Assembly: GCF_000612725.1 (NCBI RefSeq)
Contig: NZ_HG964451.1
Coordinates: 186,001-250,000, forward strand
Source: Mycolicibacterium austroafricanum
GTDB lineage: Bacteria > Actinomycetota > Actinomycetes > Mycobacteriales > Mycobacteriaceae
Direction of reading: 5' to 3'
DNA length: 64,000 nt
This document shows, piece by piece, positions 56,347 to 64,000 of this stretch (position 1 is the first letter of the stretch; every line of letters begins with the position of its first letter). The notes below the pieces were generated by a model. It ran no database searches and had not been told where the DNA came from. It saw nothing but the letters and a program-made list of their open reading frames with translations. The position numbers and the translations under genes are program-made.

Positions 56347-56657
56347 TAGACGCAACCGGCCACACTGATGCGCCTACCGACGTCGGCGCAGACGCTGACG
56401 TGCGGCACGTACACCGGCGGTACGTACACCGGTGGCGGTGGCGGCGGAACGTACACCGGCGGCGGTGGCGGCGGTGGCGGTGGCGGTGGCGGTGGCGGCG
56501 CGGCATTGAGCTCGTACAACGGATCGGCGCACCCCGTGACGTCGACGTTCACACCGCTGATGGACCCGCACACCGCGTACGCGGGAGCGGGAGTCAGCGC
56601 GGGGACCGACGCCCCCAGGACCACCGCCGCGGACGCGACGAGCCAACTCTTGCGCAA
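56346..56657 (-). CDS. Secreted proline-rich protein
   Basis: 103 residues from TTG 56657, five bases after GAGGAG; GTG 56663 is the alternative. The signal peptide (RKSWLVASAAVVLG...PAPAYA) is followed by CGSISGVNVDVTGCADP, an uninterrupted run of more than ten Pro, then PPVYVPP repeats and a short Cys-containing end (VSVCADVG...VAGC). The Pro run derives from GGT/GGC repeats at about 56440-56502. Four Cys may form disulfides. Probably a cell-wall or secreted structural protein; function unknown. Overlaps the SDR start. Confidence 0.65.
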   Translation of the reverse strand: MRKSWLVASAAVVLGASVPALTPAPAYAVCGSISGVNVDVTGCADPLYELNAAPPPPPPPPPPPPPPVYVPPPPPPVYVPPVYVPHVSVCADVGRRISVAGCV

Positions 56658-56879
56658 GGCCACTCCTCTGATCGGGCGGCGTCCTTCGCCGCCGAGGTCA
56701 TGGTGATTGTGGCAGTCGATGCGGCTTGCCGTTGGCCGAACACGCTCGACCGGACCCTGCGACACCCTGGGCTGGCGGCCTCACCAGACGCCCCGGCAGG
56801 CGGAGGTCCCAACACCTCCAACACCGGCCAGTATCGAGTCACAGCCGGCCTCCGAAGACGGGAGGTTGATACCTTACTT

Positions 56880-56899
56880 AGTACCATTTTCGGTACCAT
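56880..56899 (+). promoter_or_regulatory. Promoter/operator of TA module 2
   Basis: AGTACCAT and GGTACCAT with a 12 bp period. The second contains TACCAT (56894-56899), a -10 ending six bases before the antitoxin ATG, so the mRNA is leaderless. The layout parallels TA module 1 (13228-13246). Confidence 0.6.
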
Positions 56900-56905
56900 C
56901 CCGGC

Positions 56906-57103
56906 ATGCCGTCCTTGAATGTCTCGTTCACCGAAGAAGAACTGGCGACCGTCCGCGCAGCGGCCGCCAACGATGAAGTCTCACTGCGGACGTTCGCACA
57001 CGCAGCCATTCTCTCTGCCGCGAGCGAGCATCGCCGCCGTGTCGCTGAAGCCGCCCGCATCGTCGCCGAGCGATCGGCAGAACTCAACCGTCGCCTGGCG
57101 TGA
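56906..57103 (+). CDS. Antitoxin of the second Doc-type pair
   Basis: 65 residues: [20 protein letters not shown], then [22 protein letters not shown], a ribbon-helix-helix-like start with a helical charged C-terminus ([15 protein letters not shown]). The stop overlaps the toxin GTG by four bases. Same layout as 13255-13461 although the sequences have diverged. Autoregulation through the upstream repeats is likely. Confidence 0.72.
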   Translation: MPSLNVSFTEEELATVRAAAANDEVSLRTFAHAAILSAASEHRRRVAEAARIVAERSAELNRRLA

Positions 57104-57486
57104 CCGAATACCTCGATCGCGATGACGTATTGACAGCAGGATCGGCCGCAGTCGGCCAGGTCGTCCATGTCAGCGACTACGGCCTACTTGACGCTGCCGT
57201 GGCACGCCCCCGCGCCACTGTCTTCGGGCTCGACGCCTACCCGGACAACTTCACCAAAGCCGCTGCCTTGCTTCAGTCATTGGCGCGCAATCACGCCCTG
57301 GTGGACGGGAACATGCCGATGGCCTGGGCGGCAGCATGGATCTTCCTGCACATCAACGGGATCTCACTGGGTGAGTTCGACGTCGACGACGCCGAAGTAT
57401 TCATGAACAACGTCGCCATCAACGGCGATCTCGAAATCGACTACGTCGCCAATAAGCTCAATTCCTACGCCAAACCGGCACAGTGA
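57100..57486 (+). CDS. Doc-family toxin homolog with degenerate active-site motif
   Basis: 128 residues, GTG start coupled to the antitoxin. N-terminus [19 protein letters not shown] and [26 protein letters not shown] closely follow copy 1. The Fic/Doc core reads [12 protein letters not shown] where copy 1 has [12 protein letters not shown]: the His, Asp and Asn stay but the Lys and Arg that contact phosphates are Met and Pro. The enzyme is therefore likely inactive or altered, and could still bind the antitoxin. Confidence 0.8.
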   Translation: MTEYLDRDDVLTAGSAAVGQVVHVSDYGLLDAAVARPRATVFGLDAYPDNFTKAAALLQSLARNHALVDGNMPMAWAAAWIFLHINGISLGEFDVDDAEVFMNNVAINGDLEIDYVANKLNSYAKPAQ

Positions 57487-57983
57487 CCTTCCTGCTGGTG
57501 GCCCACTCTGCTCATCTCGAATGCCGGGCACGCCCGCCGTGACACGCAACATGTTTCGCGGGCGACAATTTCGGGGCGGGGTGGGCCGCGATCCTCGGGC
57601 CGGCTCGGAACAACGCCCCCGCCGGTCGTCCGCACCACCTGATTGCACCCGACGTCGCCGCGTTCGTCACCGCACCCCCGTGGCCCTGCCGGAATGCGCT
57701 GACCTTTGCCGCAAATGCACCAGGGCGTCGCGTTTCCGCGCATCGTCACAGCGCTCGGACCGTGGTGCACGACGGGGCGTAGTTAGCCGGTTACGCAGCC
57801 GTCACGCAAATTCGTCGCGCGGCGATGTCGACACGCTTTCCCAAGTCAGCGCGCAGTTTAGCGAGCGGGTCTAATAGCGCAGCGAACTTTTCACAAATGA
57901 AGTAGATTGCTTCCTGTGCGGCGCTGGGGCGCCGGAGCGACGCACGAAGTCGGAAGCGCTAGGTCGCTACCAACGGTGTCTGT
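57487..57983. other. Intergenic stretch after TA module 2
   Basis: About 500 bases with uneven base composition and no frame that shows a start site plus mycobacterial codon bias. It may hold gene remnants but none can be named. An AT-richer segment near 57880-57920 could be a promoter. Confidence 0.4.
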
Positions 57984-58038
57984 GTGCGCTCAGATCGCGA
58001 TCGAGCGATCGGCGAGGGGAGTCGCGATCTGAGCGCAC
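57984..58038 (-). repeat. Intergenic palindrome of a third type, possible terminator
   Basis: GTGCGCTCAGATCGCGA (57984-58000) and its perfect 17 bp complement (58022-58038) around a 21-base loop. It lies ten bases beyond the stop of the pseudouridine synthase gene, so it may terminate that operon (rluA-type gene, glpD2). Confidence 0.75.
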
Positions 58039-58048
58039 AACTTGCCTC

Positions 58049-58906
58049 TCACAGCGTCCGTTCGCTGGTGAACCGCAGGCGGACTCCCGCCAGCGGATCA
58101 GTGAATTCCAGACACTGCGCCAGCAGCTTCAGCGGCGTGGAGAAGTCGCCGACGGCGACGTCGATGACGTTGGGGTACAAGGGGTCTCCGGCGATGGGCA
58201 GGCCGAGTGAGTTCATGTGGACGCGCAGTTGGTGGGTGCGCCCGGTGCGCGGCATGAGTCGGTAGGTGCGGTCGTCGACTCGCTCGACGAGCGTCTCCGC
58301 GTTCGGCTCCCCCGGCTCTTCGACCGCCTGTAAAGTACCCCGCCGCTTGATGATTCGGCTGCGGACCGTGATCGGGAAATCCCGGTCGGTACCCGCCGAC
58401 GACTGCGCCAGGTAGGTCTTGCTCACGCCGCCGCGGGCGAACATCGTCTGATAGGCGCCACGGACCTCACGGCGCGTGGTGAACACCAGGACCCCGGCGG
58501 TCAACCGGTCCAGGCGGTGCGCCGGGCTCAGCTGCGGCAGGTCCAGTTCGCGGCGCATCCGCACCAGGGCGGTCTGCGCGACGTGGCTGCCGCGCGGCAT
58601 GGTGGCCAGAAAGTGCGGCTTGTCGACCACGACGAGATTGTCGTCGCGGTGCAGGACCGGCACGTCGAACGGCACCGCAACCTCGTCCGGCAGGTCGCGA
58701 TACAGATACACCACTGAATTGGGCTGCAGCACAGTCGATGCCGTCACCACCGCGCCGTCAGCGGTGAACACCTCGCCATTGAGCACCTTGGCCGCGGCCG
58801 CCTCGCCGAAGCGGTCGGCCAGCTCGACGAGCACCGCGCCGCCCCGCAACCGCACCCGCGCCGGCCCCAGGCCGTCCCGCACCGGGAGCGGGGCGGGACG
58901 CCTCAC
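58049..58906 (-). CDS. RluA-family RNA pseudouridine synthase
   Basis: 285 residues. The catalytic motif is HRLDRLTAGVLVFTTRR (Asp), preceded by VLHRDDNLVVVDKPHFLATMPRG and followed by PRTGRTHQLRVHMNSLGLPIAGDPLYPN. Isomerises a uridine in rRNA or tRNA; the target site is not predictable. Its start overlaps the glpD2 stop by four bases. It corresponds in position to remembered Rv3300c. Confidence 0.9.
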   Translation of the reverse strand: MRRPAPLPVRDGLGPARVRLRGGAVLVELADRFGEAAAAKVLNGEVFTADGAVVTASTVLQPNSVVYLYRDLPDEVAVPFDVPVLHRDDNLVVVDKPHFLATMPRGSHVAQTALVRMRRELDLPQLSPAHRLDRLTAGVLVFTTRREVRGAYQTMFARGGVSKTYLAQSSAGTDRDFPITVRSRIIKRRGTLQAVEEPGEPNAETLVERVDDRTYRLMPRTGRTHQLRVHMNSLGLPIAGDPLYPNVIDVAVGDFSTPLKLLAQCLEFTDPLAGVRLRFTSERTL

Positions 58907-60660
58907 TTGAGGGGCACCGGCTCGAGGATCTCGGCGCGCGCCTCCGGCGCGGCCGCCCGCAATGCGTCCGCGGACTCGTCGTCGGGCTGGGTCTGCGACA
59001 ACACCTCAGCCTCGACCCGCGCCAGGTATGTATCGACCTCGCGATCCACGTCCTCGGCACTCCAACCCAGCAGGGGTGCAACGACTTCGGCGACTTCGCG
59101 GGCACAGTCCACGCCGCGGTGCGGGTATTCGATGGAGATCCGCATCCGCCGCGCCAGGATGTCCTCCAGGTGCAGCGCACCCTCGGCCGCCGCCGCGTAG
59201 GCGGCTTCCACTTTGAGGTACACCGGGGCGTCGGTGATCGGCTCGAGGAGGTCGGGCCGGACTGCGGCCAGATCGCTGGCCAGCTTGAGCACCTCGCCGA
59301 TCAGCGACCCGTACCGGTCCAAAAGATGCCGCACCCGGTACGGGTGCAGACCGTAATGCGCACCGACACTTTGCGTTTGGTTGATCAGCGCGAAGTATCC
59401 GTCGGCGCCCATCAGCGGCACCCGCTCGGTGATCGACGGCGCCACCCGCGTCGGGATGAACTCCGCAGCGGCGTCGATGGCGTCTTCGGCCATCACCCGG
59501 TAGGTGGTGTACTTGCCGCCGGCGATCGCCACCAGGCCCGGAGCGGGCACCGCGACGGCGTGCTCGCGCGACAGCTTCGAGGTCTCTTCGCTCTCCCCGG
59601 CCAGCAGCGGCCGCAGGCCGGCGTACACGCCGTCGATGTCGTCGTGGGTCAGCGGTGTGGCCAGCACCTTGTTGACATGGCCCAGGATGTAGTCGATGTC
59701 AGCCTTCGTCGCGGCCGGATGCGCGAGGTCGAGGTGCCAGTCGGTGTCGGTGGTGCCGATGATCCAGTGCGTTCCCCACGGGATGACGAACAGCACCGAC
59801 TTCTCGGTGCGCAGGATGATCGCGACCTCGCTGACGATCCGGTCGCGGGGCACCACGATGTGCACCCCTTTGGAGGCGCGCACCCGAAAACGGCCGCGCT
59901 GCTTGGACAGTGCCTGGATCTCGTCGGTCCACACCCCGGTGGCATTGACCACGACATGGCCGCGCACCTCGGTGACCTCCCCGTTCTCGGAGTCCCGCAC
60001 CCTCACCCCGGTGACCCGGTCGCCTTCCCGCAGCAGCGCCACCACCTGCGTCGAGGTCCGCACCACCGCGCTGTAATGGGCGGCGGTACGCGCCACCGTC
60101 ATCGTGTGGCGGGCGTCGTCGACGACGGTGTCGTAGTAGCGGATCCCGCCGATCAGCGAGCTGCGCTTGAGTCCCGGCGACAGCCGCAACGCCCCGGATC
60201 GGGTCAGATGTTTCTGCGCCGGAACGGATTTCGCACCGCCGAGCTGGTCGTAAAGGAAAATCCCGGCCGCGATGTAGGGCCGTTCCCAGCCACGGTTGGT
60301 GAGCGGGAACAGAAACGGCAACGGCTTGACCAGATGCGGCGCCAGCGTCGTCAACGACAACTCACGCTCGTGCAGGGCCTCGCGCACCAGGCCGAACTCC
60401 AGCTGCTCGAGATAACGCAGGCCGCCGTGGAACATCTTGCTGCTGCGGCTCGACGTCCCCGAGGCGAAATCGCGGGCCTCGACCAGCGCCACCTTCAGCC
60501 CGCGGGTGGCGGCATCGAGCGCCGCGCCCGCACCTACGACGCCGCCGCCGATGACGATCACGTCGAATTGCTCGTTGCCTAGCCGCTGCCAGGCGCGGAC
60601 TCGATGATCAGGGCCCAGGAACGTCTGGCCGTTGCCTGGAGCGGGGATCACATGACCCAC
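58903..60660 (-). CDS. glpD2: Aerobic glycerol-3-phosphate dehydrogenase
   Basis: 585 residues, GTG start. FAD-binding VIVIGGGVVGAGAALDAATRGLKVALVEA, then the GlpD signature SSRSSKMFHGGLRYLEQ, GVHIVVPRDR, WIIGTTDTDWHLDLAHP and IAGGKYTTYR; a helical C-terminal domain follows. Oxidises glycerol-3-phosphate to dihydroxyacetone phosphate and passes electrons to the quinone pool at the membrane. Upstream of the pseudouridine synthase, downstream of lpdA on the same strand; a 61 bp repeat separates it from lpdA. Confidence 0.95.
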   Translation of the reverse strand: MGHVIPAPGNGQTFLGPDHRVRAWQRLGNEQFDVIVIGGGVVGAGAALDAATRGLKVALVEARDFASGTSSRSSKMFHGGLRYLEQLEFGLVREALHERELSLTTLAPHLVKPLPFLFPLTNRGWERPYIAAGIFLYDQLGGAKSVPAQKHLTRSGALRLSPGLKRSSLIGGIRYYDTVVDDARHTMTVARTAAHYSAVVRTSTQVVALLREGDRVTGVRVRDSENGEVTEVRGHVVVNATGVWTDEIQALSKQRGRFRVRASKGVHIVVPRDRIVSEVAIILRTEKSVLFVIPWGTHWIIGTTDTDWHLDLAHPAATKADIDYILGHVNKVLATPLTHDDIDGVYAGLRPLLAGESEETSKLSREHAVAVPAPGLVAIAGGKYTTYRVMAEDAIDAAAEFIPTRVAPSITERVPLMGADGYFALINQTQSVGAHYGLHPYRVRHLLDRYGSLIGEVLKLASDLAAVRPDLLEPITDAPVYLKVEAAYAAAAEGALHLEDILARRMRISIEYPHRGVDCAREVAEVVAPLLGWSAEDVDREVDTYLARVEAEVLSQTQPDDESADALRAAAPEARAEILEPVPLK

Positions 60661-60710
60661 GGTGGCCGGCTCCTCGTTACTCGTCAGTACGGGTTGTCAG
60701 CTCCCAGGCT

Positions 60711-60832
60711 AGCCGGACGACGATCAAGCGGCGAGGAACGAGCCGCGTTGAGGAGTCCGGCAGTCAGGTTCAGCCGGACGACGATCAAGCGGCGAGGAAC
60801 GAGCCGCGATGAGGAGTTCGGCGGTCAGGTTC
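60711..60832. repeat. Tandem repeat, two copies of 61 bp
   Basis: Copies at 60711-60771 and 60772-60832, differing at a few bases, beginning AGCCGGACGACGATCAAGCG and containing GGCGAGGAACGAGCCGCG, with the start of a third copy before the lpdA stop (60840). It occupies the intergenic region between lpdA and glpD2 and resembles mycobacterial interspersed repeat units in size. Confidence 0.9.
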
Positions 60833-60839
60833 AGCCGGA

Positions 60840-62255
60840 TCAGTCCAAATCGTCGTGCGCCATGAGCCGGCGGGCCGCCTCCACGATCGAACCCGACAGC
60901 GACGGATACACCGACAGCGTCTGCGCCAGGTCGGAAACCGAGATGCGGTTCTGCACCGCCAGCGCGATCGGCAGGATCAACTCCGACGCGATGGGCGCCA
61001 CCACCACCCCGCCGATCACCACGCCCGTCGCCGGCCGGCAGAAGATCTTGACGAAACCGTGCCGCAGCAGGCTCATCTTGGCGCGGGCGTTGGTGCTCAG
61101 CGGCAGCATCAGGGTGCGGGCCGGCACGCTGCCGTCGTCGATGGCCGACTGCGGGATGCCGACCGCGGCGATCTCGGGACGGGTGAAGGTGGCCGAGGCC
61201 ACGGTGCGCAGCCGGATCGGCGACACCCCCTCGCCGAGCGCGTGGTACACCGCGATGCGGCCCTGCATGGCCGCCACCGAGGCCAGCGGCAGCAGGCCGG
61301 TGCAGTCACCGGCGGCGTAGACGCCGGGGGCCGGGGTGCGCGACACCCGGTCGACGGGGATGTAGCCGCCGGGGTTGAGCGTGATGCCGACCCGCTCCAG
61401 GCCCAGGTTCTTGGTGTTGGGCACCGACCCGACCGTCATCAACGCGTGGCTGCCCTCGACCGTGCGGCCGTCGGCCATGGAGACCTTGACCCCCGTCTCG
61501 GTGCGGGTCACCGAGTCGGCGCGGGCATTCTTGACCAGCGTCACACCGCGCTCGGCGAACACCTCCTCGAGCACGGCGGCGGCGTCGGAATCCTCGTGCG
61601 GCAGGATCTGGTCGCGGCTGGCCACCACGGTCACCGTCACACCGAGCTCGGTGTAGGCGTTGCAGAACTCCGCGCCCGTCACTCCGGAACCGACGATGAC
61701 CAGGTGCTCGGGCAGCTCGTCCAGGTCGTAGACGTGCCGCCAGGTCAGGATCCGCTCCCCGTCGGGCACCGCATTGGGCAAAACGCGCGGGCTGGCGCCG
61801 GTGGCGATGAGCACGACGTCGGCCTTGAGCACGCCGACCTTGCCGTCGCTCGTGGTGACCTTGACCCGGTGGTGCGCCATGCCGGCGATGTCGTCGACGA
61901 GTTCGCCGCGGCCACCGATGATCGTGACGCCCTGGTTGAGCAGCTGGCTGCCGATGTCGGCGGACTGGGACGCGGCCAGCGTCTTGACCCGGTTGTTGAT
62001 CTTCGGGAGCGAGATCGGGGCGTCGTCGATGCCGATGTCGAAGCCCATGCCCTGTGCGCGGCGCAGCTCGGTGCGCACCCCGGTGGAGGCGATGAACGTC
62101 TTCGACGGCACGCAGTCATAGAGGACGCACGCCCCGCCCAGACCGTCGGAGTCGATGACGGTCACCTGGGTGAGGTCGCGCCCCAGGCCGGCCGCCACCA
62201 GTGCCGCTTCGTACCCCGCTGGTCCTCCGCCGATGATCACGATGCGCGTTACCAC
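60840..62255 (-). CDS. lpdA: LpdA-type flavoprotein disulfide reductase (NAD(P)H quinone reductase)
   Basis: 471 residues from the GTG at 62255. FAD motif VIIGGGPAGYEAALVAAG, redox loop GGACVLYDCVPSKTF, NAD motif LVIVGSGVTGAEFCNAYTE, YAAGDCTGLLPLASVAAMQG, and a C-terminal YPSLSGSIVEAARRLMAHDDL dimer region. M. tuberculosis LpdA, from memory, lacks the first Cys and is a quinone reductase; here the Cys-x4-Cys pair is present but the C-terminal His-x-Pro-x-x-x-Glu dyad of lipoamide dehydrogenases is not, so lipoamide activity remains doubtful. glpD2 follows. Confidence 0.93.
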   Translation of the reverse strand: MVTRIVIIGGGPAGYEAALVAAGLGRDLTQVTVIDSDGLGGACVLYDCVPSKTFIASTGVRTELRRAQGMGFDIGIDDAPISLPKINNRVKTLAASQSADIGSQLLNQGVTIIGGRGELVDDIAGMAHHRVKVTTSDGKVGVLKADVVLIATGASPRVLPNAVPDGERILTWRHVYDLDELPEHLVIVGSGVTGAEFCNAYTELGVTVTVVASRDQILPHEDSDAAAVLEEVFAERGVTLVKNARADSVTRTETGVKVSMADGRTVEGSHALMTVGSVPNTKNLGLERVGITLNPGGYIPVDRVSRTPAPGVYAAGDCTGLLPLASVAAMQGRIAVYHALGEGVSPIRLRTVASATFTRPEIAAVGIPQSAIDDGSVPARTLMLPLSTNARAKMSLLRHGFVKIFCRPATGVVIGGVVVAPIASELILPIALAVQNRISVSDLAQTLSVYPSLSGSIVEAARRLMAHDDLD

Positions 62256-62339
62256 GGTTGTAAACCTAGGCCACCGACGTGGGCGAGGTGTTCCGGCACA
62301 GGTCCCGCCCGATGGCAGCGGTGCCATTAAGCTTCTCGC

Positions 62340-62813
62340 GTGCCGATCTACGCCGCCTACGGATCGAATATGCATCCCGAGCAGATGCTGCTCCGCGCTC
62401 CGCACTCCCCGATGGCCGGGACGGGGTGGCTGCACGGGTGGCGCCTGACGTTCGGCGGCGCCGACATCGCCTGGGAGGGCGCGCTGGCCACCATCGTCGA
62501 GGACCCGGACTCGAAGGTGTTCGTCGTGCTCTACGACGTGACCAAGGAGGACGAGGCGAACCTCGACCGCTGGGAGGGCTCCGAGCTCGGCTTCCACAAG
62601 AAGATCCGCTGCCGGGTGGAGCGCACGTCGTCGGACACCGATACCGATCCGGTACTGGCGTGGCTGTATGTGCTCGACGCGTGGGAAGGCGGGATCCCGT
62701 CGGCGCGGTACCTCGGCGTGATGGCCGATGCGGCCGAAATCGCCGGGGCGCCACCGGAATACGTGCACGACCTGCGCACCCGGCCGGCAGGCAACGTCGG
62801 CCCCGGCGCCTAG
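62340..62813 (+). CDS. Gamma-glutamylcyclotransferase/AIG2-like protein (Rv3304-like)
   Basis: 157 residues, GTG start. PIYAAYGSNMHPEQMLLRAP is the GGCT/AIG2 substrate-binding motif (YGSN), with GWRLTFGG, LDRWEGSELGFHKK (catalytic Glu region) and DAWEGGIPSARYLGVM. Related enzymes cyclise gamma-glutamyl amines to 5-oxoproline. Divergent from lpdA, three bases from the convergent stop of the TetR gene at 62817. Substrate not known. Confidence 0.83.
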   Translation: MPIYAAYGSNMHPEQMLLRAPHSPMAGTGWLHGWRLTFGGADIAWEGALATIVEDPDSKVFVVLYDVTKEDEANLDRWEGSELGFHKKIRCRVERTSSDTDTDPVLAWLYVLDAWEGGIPSARYLGVMADAAEIAGAPPEYVHDLRTRPAGNVGPGA

Positions 62814-62816
62814 GGA

Positions 62817-63425
62817 TCAGACCGGCGGCCAGTGCCGCAGGGCCGCATCGGCCACGCGCTGAAGTTCCCTGCGGGCGACCCCGCTGGCGGCCTGGACCGC
62901 GATTCCGTTGCCGACGGTCATGAGGTAGCGGGCGAGCAGACCGGGATCGGTTCCCGGCGGCAGGTCACCGTCCTTGACCGCCCTGCGGAAACGCTCGCGC
63001 AGACGTGACACCGCCTCTTCCCGGCACGCGATCAGCGCATCGCGCACGGGTTGCCCGGCATCGCTCGCGGCCAGTGAACCCTGCACGACAAGGCACCCTG
63101 CCGGGCCTTCGGGGCGGGTGGTGGCCCGCACACTGCCGCGCAGGAACGCCTCGGCCACCTCGCGGGCCGTCGACTCCTCGAGCGCCCGGCTGAGATAGCC
63201 ACCCGGCCCCTCGAGGTAACGCGTCAGCGCGGCCCGGAATAGCTCCTCTTTGTTGCCGAACGCGGCGTACATGCTGGTCCGGGTGATGCCCATGGCCTCG
63301 GTCAGGTCGGTGAGCGAGGCACCCTCGTAGCCGTGGGCCCAGAACACCACCATGGCCCGCTCGAGAGCTTCGTCGGTATCGAAGCTCCTCGGCCGGCCGA
63401 TCGAAGACGTTCCGGGCGATCCCAT
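62817..63425 (-). CDS. TetR-family regulator next to an SDR gene
   Basis: 202 residues from the ATG at 63425; an extension to 63560 would run through the operators. HTH: RSFDTDEALERAMVVFWAHGYEGASLTDLTEAMGITRTSMYAAFGNKEELF, typical of YxaF/AcrR-type repressors; the C-terminal half has ARYLMTVGNGIAVQAASGVARRELQRVAD. Divergent from the SDR at 63551 with three palindromic sites between them, so autoregulation and SDR repression are likely. Effector unknown. Confidence 0.9.
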   Translation of the reverse strand: MGSPGTSSIGRPRSFDTDEALERAMVVFWAHGYEGASLTDLTEAMGITRTSMYAAFGNKEELFRAALTRYLEGPGGYLSRALEESTAREVAEAFLRGSVRATTRPEGPAGCLVVQGSLAASDAGQPVRDALIACREEAVSRLRERFRRAVKDGDLPPGTDPGLLARYLMTVGNGIAVQAASGVARRELQRVADAALRHWPPV

Positions 63426-63450
63426 TTCGCCACGATCGTACCCCTTCTGC

Positions 63451-63527
63451 ACCGATCGGTAGGGAAACTGAAGCGAGTTCAGTACCGATCGGTTCAGAAG
63501 TGCTACGGTACTTATGTACCGATCGAT
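63451..63527. promoter_or_regulatory. Three palindromic operators between the TetR and SDR genes
   Basis: ACCGATCGGT at 63451-63460 and 63484-63493, and ACCGATCGAT at 63518-63527. Spacings of 33 and 34 bp, about three helical turns, would place bound repressor dimers on one face of the DNA. Flanking TA..TA bases extend the palindromes. Confidence 0.75.
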
Positions 63528-63550
63528 ACTGAATGACGAAAGGGCATCCG

Positions 63551-64000
63551 ATGGGAACACTGGAGGGCAAGACCGCCGTCGTCACGGGCGCCAGCTCCGG
63601 CATCGGACTGGCTGCCGCACAACGACTTGCCGACGAAGGCGCCCACGTCTTCATCACCGGCCGGAAGAAGCCCGCCCTGGACGCCGCCGCCGCGTCGCTC
63701 GGCTCCGCGGCCACCGCCGTGGTGGGCGACATCGCGCGAGCCGCCGACCTGGATCGGCTCTACGACGCCGTCCGGGCTCGCGGCAGGGGCCTCGACGTGC
63801 TTTTCGCGAATGCAGGGTTGGCGGTGCTGGGACCCCTGGCCCAGGCCACCGAGGCGGACTACGAGCAGAACTTCGACGTCAACGTGCGTGGAACGTGGCT
63901 CACCGTGCAGAAGGCGGCGCCCCTTCTCAACGACGGTGCGTCCGTCATCGTCAACTCGTCCATCCGCGCCGACGACGGGTGGGAGAACTTCGGGCTGTAC
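63551..64000 (+). CDS. Short-chain dehydrogenase, C-terminus beyond the right edge
   Basis: 150 residues are visible from the ATG at 63551. TAVVTGASSGIGLAAAQRLADEG is the NAD(P)-binding motif, followed by VFITGRKK (an Arg suggests NADP), GLDVLFANAGLAVLGPL, NFDVNVRGTWLTVQKA and VIVNSSI. The catalytic Tyr-x-x-x-Lys lies past the window. Such SDRs are often controlled by a divergent TetR, as the operators here suggest. Substrate cannot be told. Confidence 0.9.
   Translation, partial: MGTLEGKTAVVTGASSGIGLAAAQRLADEGAHVFITGRKKPALDAAAASLGSAATAVVGDIARAADLDRLYDAVRARGRGLDVLFANAGLAVLGPLAQATEADYEQNFDVNVRGTWLTVQKAAPLLNDGASVIVNSSIRADDGWENFGLY

Noticed and set aside
57521..57874. Plus-strand 117-codon frame after TA module 2
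   Set aside because: Arg/Ser-rich shadow-type composition and no start site; left as intergenic.

Overview
The window is GC-rich chromosomal DNA from a mycobacterium, most likely an environmental Mycolicibacterium-type species. From remembered gene order it runs colinear, with insertions and gaps, to the Rv3280-Rv3304 interval of M. tuberculosis: accD5-accE5, maf, sseA, a sufE-like gene, accA3, sigF-rsbW, usfY, lat, lrpA, an Rv3292-like gene, pcd, a TetR gene, lhr, nei2, an rluA-type gene, glpD2, lpdA and an Rv3304-like gene. No tRNA, rRNA or CRISPR array was seen.

Layout. (1) 1-4.4 kb: a visibly less GC-rich block with a polysaccharide glycosyltransferase (cut by the left edge), a Wzc/CpsD-like tyrosine autokinase and a DUF4012 protein. 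(2) 4.5-11.6 kb: the accD5/accE5/maf core, with three paralogous small secreted proteins that share one promoter architecture, a membrane-anchored EEP-fold hydrolase and two PASTA-like secreted proteins. (3) 11.9-18.2 kb: an acyltransferase, a Doc-type toxin-antitoxin pair, sseA-sufE-like, an EAL-DICT protein and a GGDEF protein. (4) 18.4-23.3 kb: accA3, a 12-copy tandem repeat, a MobA-like nucleotidyltransferase, a STAS protein overlapping sigF tail to tail, and sigF-rsbW. (5) 23.4-28.5 kb: small stress-type genes, a nuclease gene bounded by inverted palindromes that separates rsbW from usfY, a 7-copy repeat, an Mrr-type nuclease and lat. (6) 28.9-34.2 kb: a large CtpH/CtpI-like P-type ATPase split by a frameshift in a C7 tract, a PAKK-tailed membrane protein and two tiny paralogous leaderless ORFs. 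(7) 34.4-37.6 kb: lrpA, an HglS/YdcJ-like gene and pcd, a lysine/2-aminoadipate catabolic cluster with lat. (8) 37.7-44.7 kb: a broken SDR gene, an AhpD-like protein, a TetR regulator, two hemophore-like proteins, a decayed gene and a MalT-type LuxR regulator. (9) 44.7-55.5 kb: lhr-nei2, a second palindrome-bounded nuclease gene, an MTB12-like protein, a DesA3-type desaturase with its reductase and TetR regulator, and an enoyl-CoA hydratase. (10) 55.6-64 kb: an SDR, a proline-rich secreted protein, a second TA pair whose toxin motif is degenerate, a pseudouridine synthase, glpD2, lpdA, a gamma-glutamylcyclotransferase-like gene and a TetR/SDR pair.

The most unusual signal is a family of intergenic palindromes (arms CGCCGAAATTGC / GCAATTTCGGCG, about 63-65 bp). 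Six copies lie at 27.0, 50.0, 51.1, 51.6, 52.9 and 55.5 kb, and a divergent tandem array lies at 24.1-24.6 kb. Nearly all touch a stop codon. Two DUF559-type PD-(D/E)XK nuclease genes with an AbiEi-like N-terminus are each enclosed by such palindromes as terminal inverted repeats: a perfect 23 bp pair for the 50-51 kb copy and 28 of 31 bp for the 24.5-25.5 kb copy. I interpret these as candidate mobile or REP-like elements with an associated nuclease.

How genes cooperate: AccA3, AccD5 and AccE5 form an acyl-CoA carboxylase; Lat, the HglS-like enzyme and Pcd, probably under LrpA, degrade lysine; RsbW and possibly the STAS protein control SigF; the desaturase and reductase form an electron-transfer pair probably controlled by the divergent TetR.
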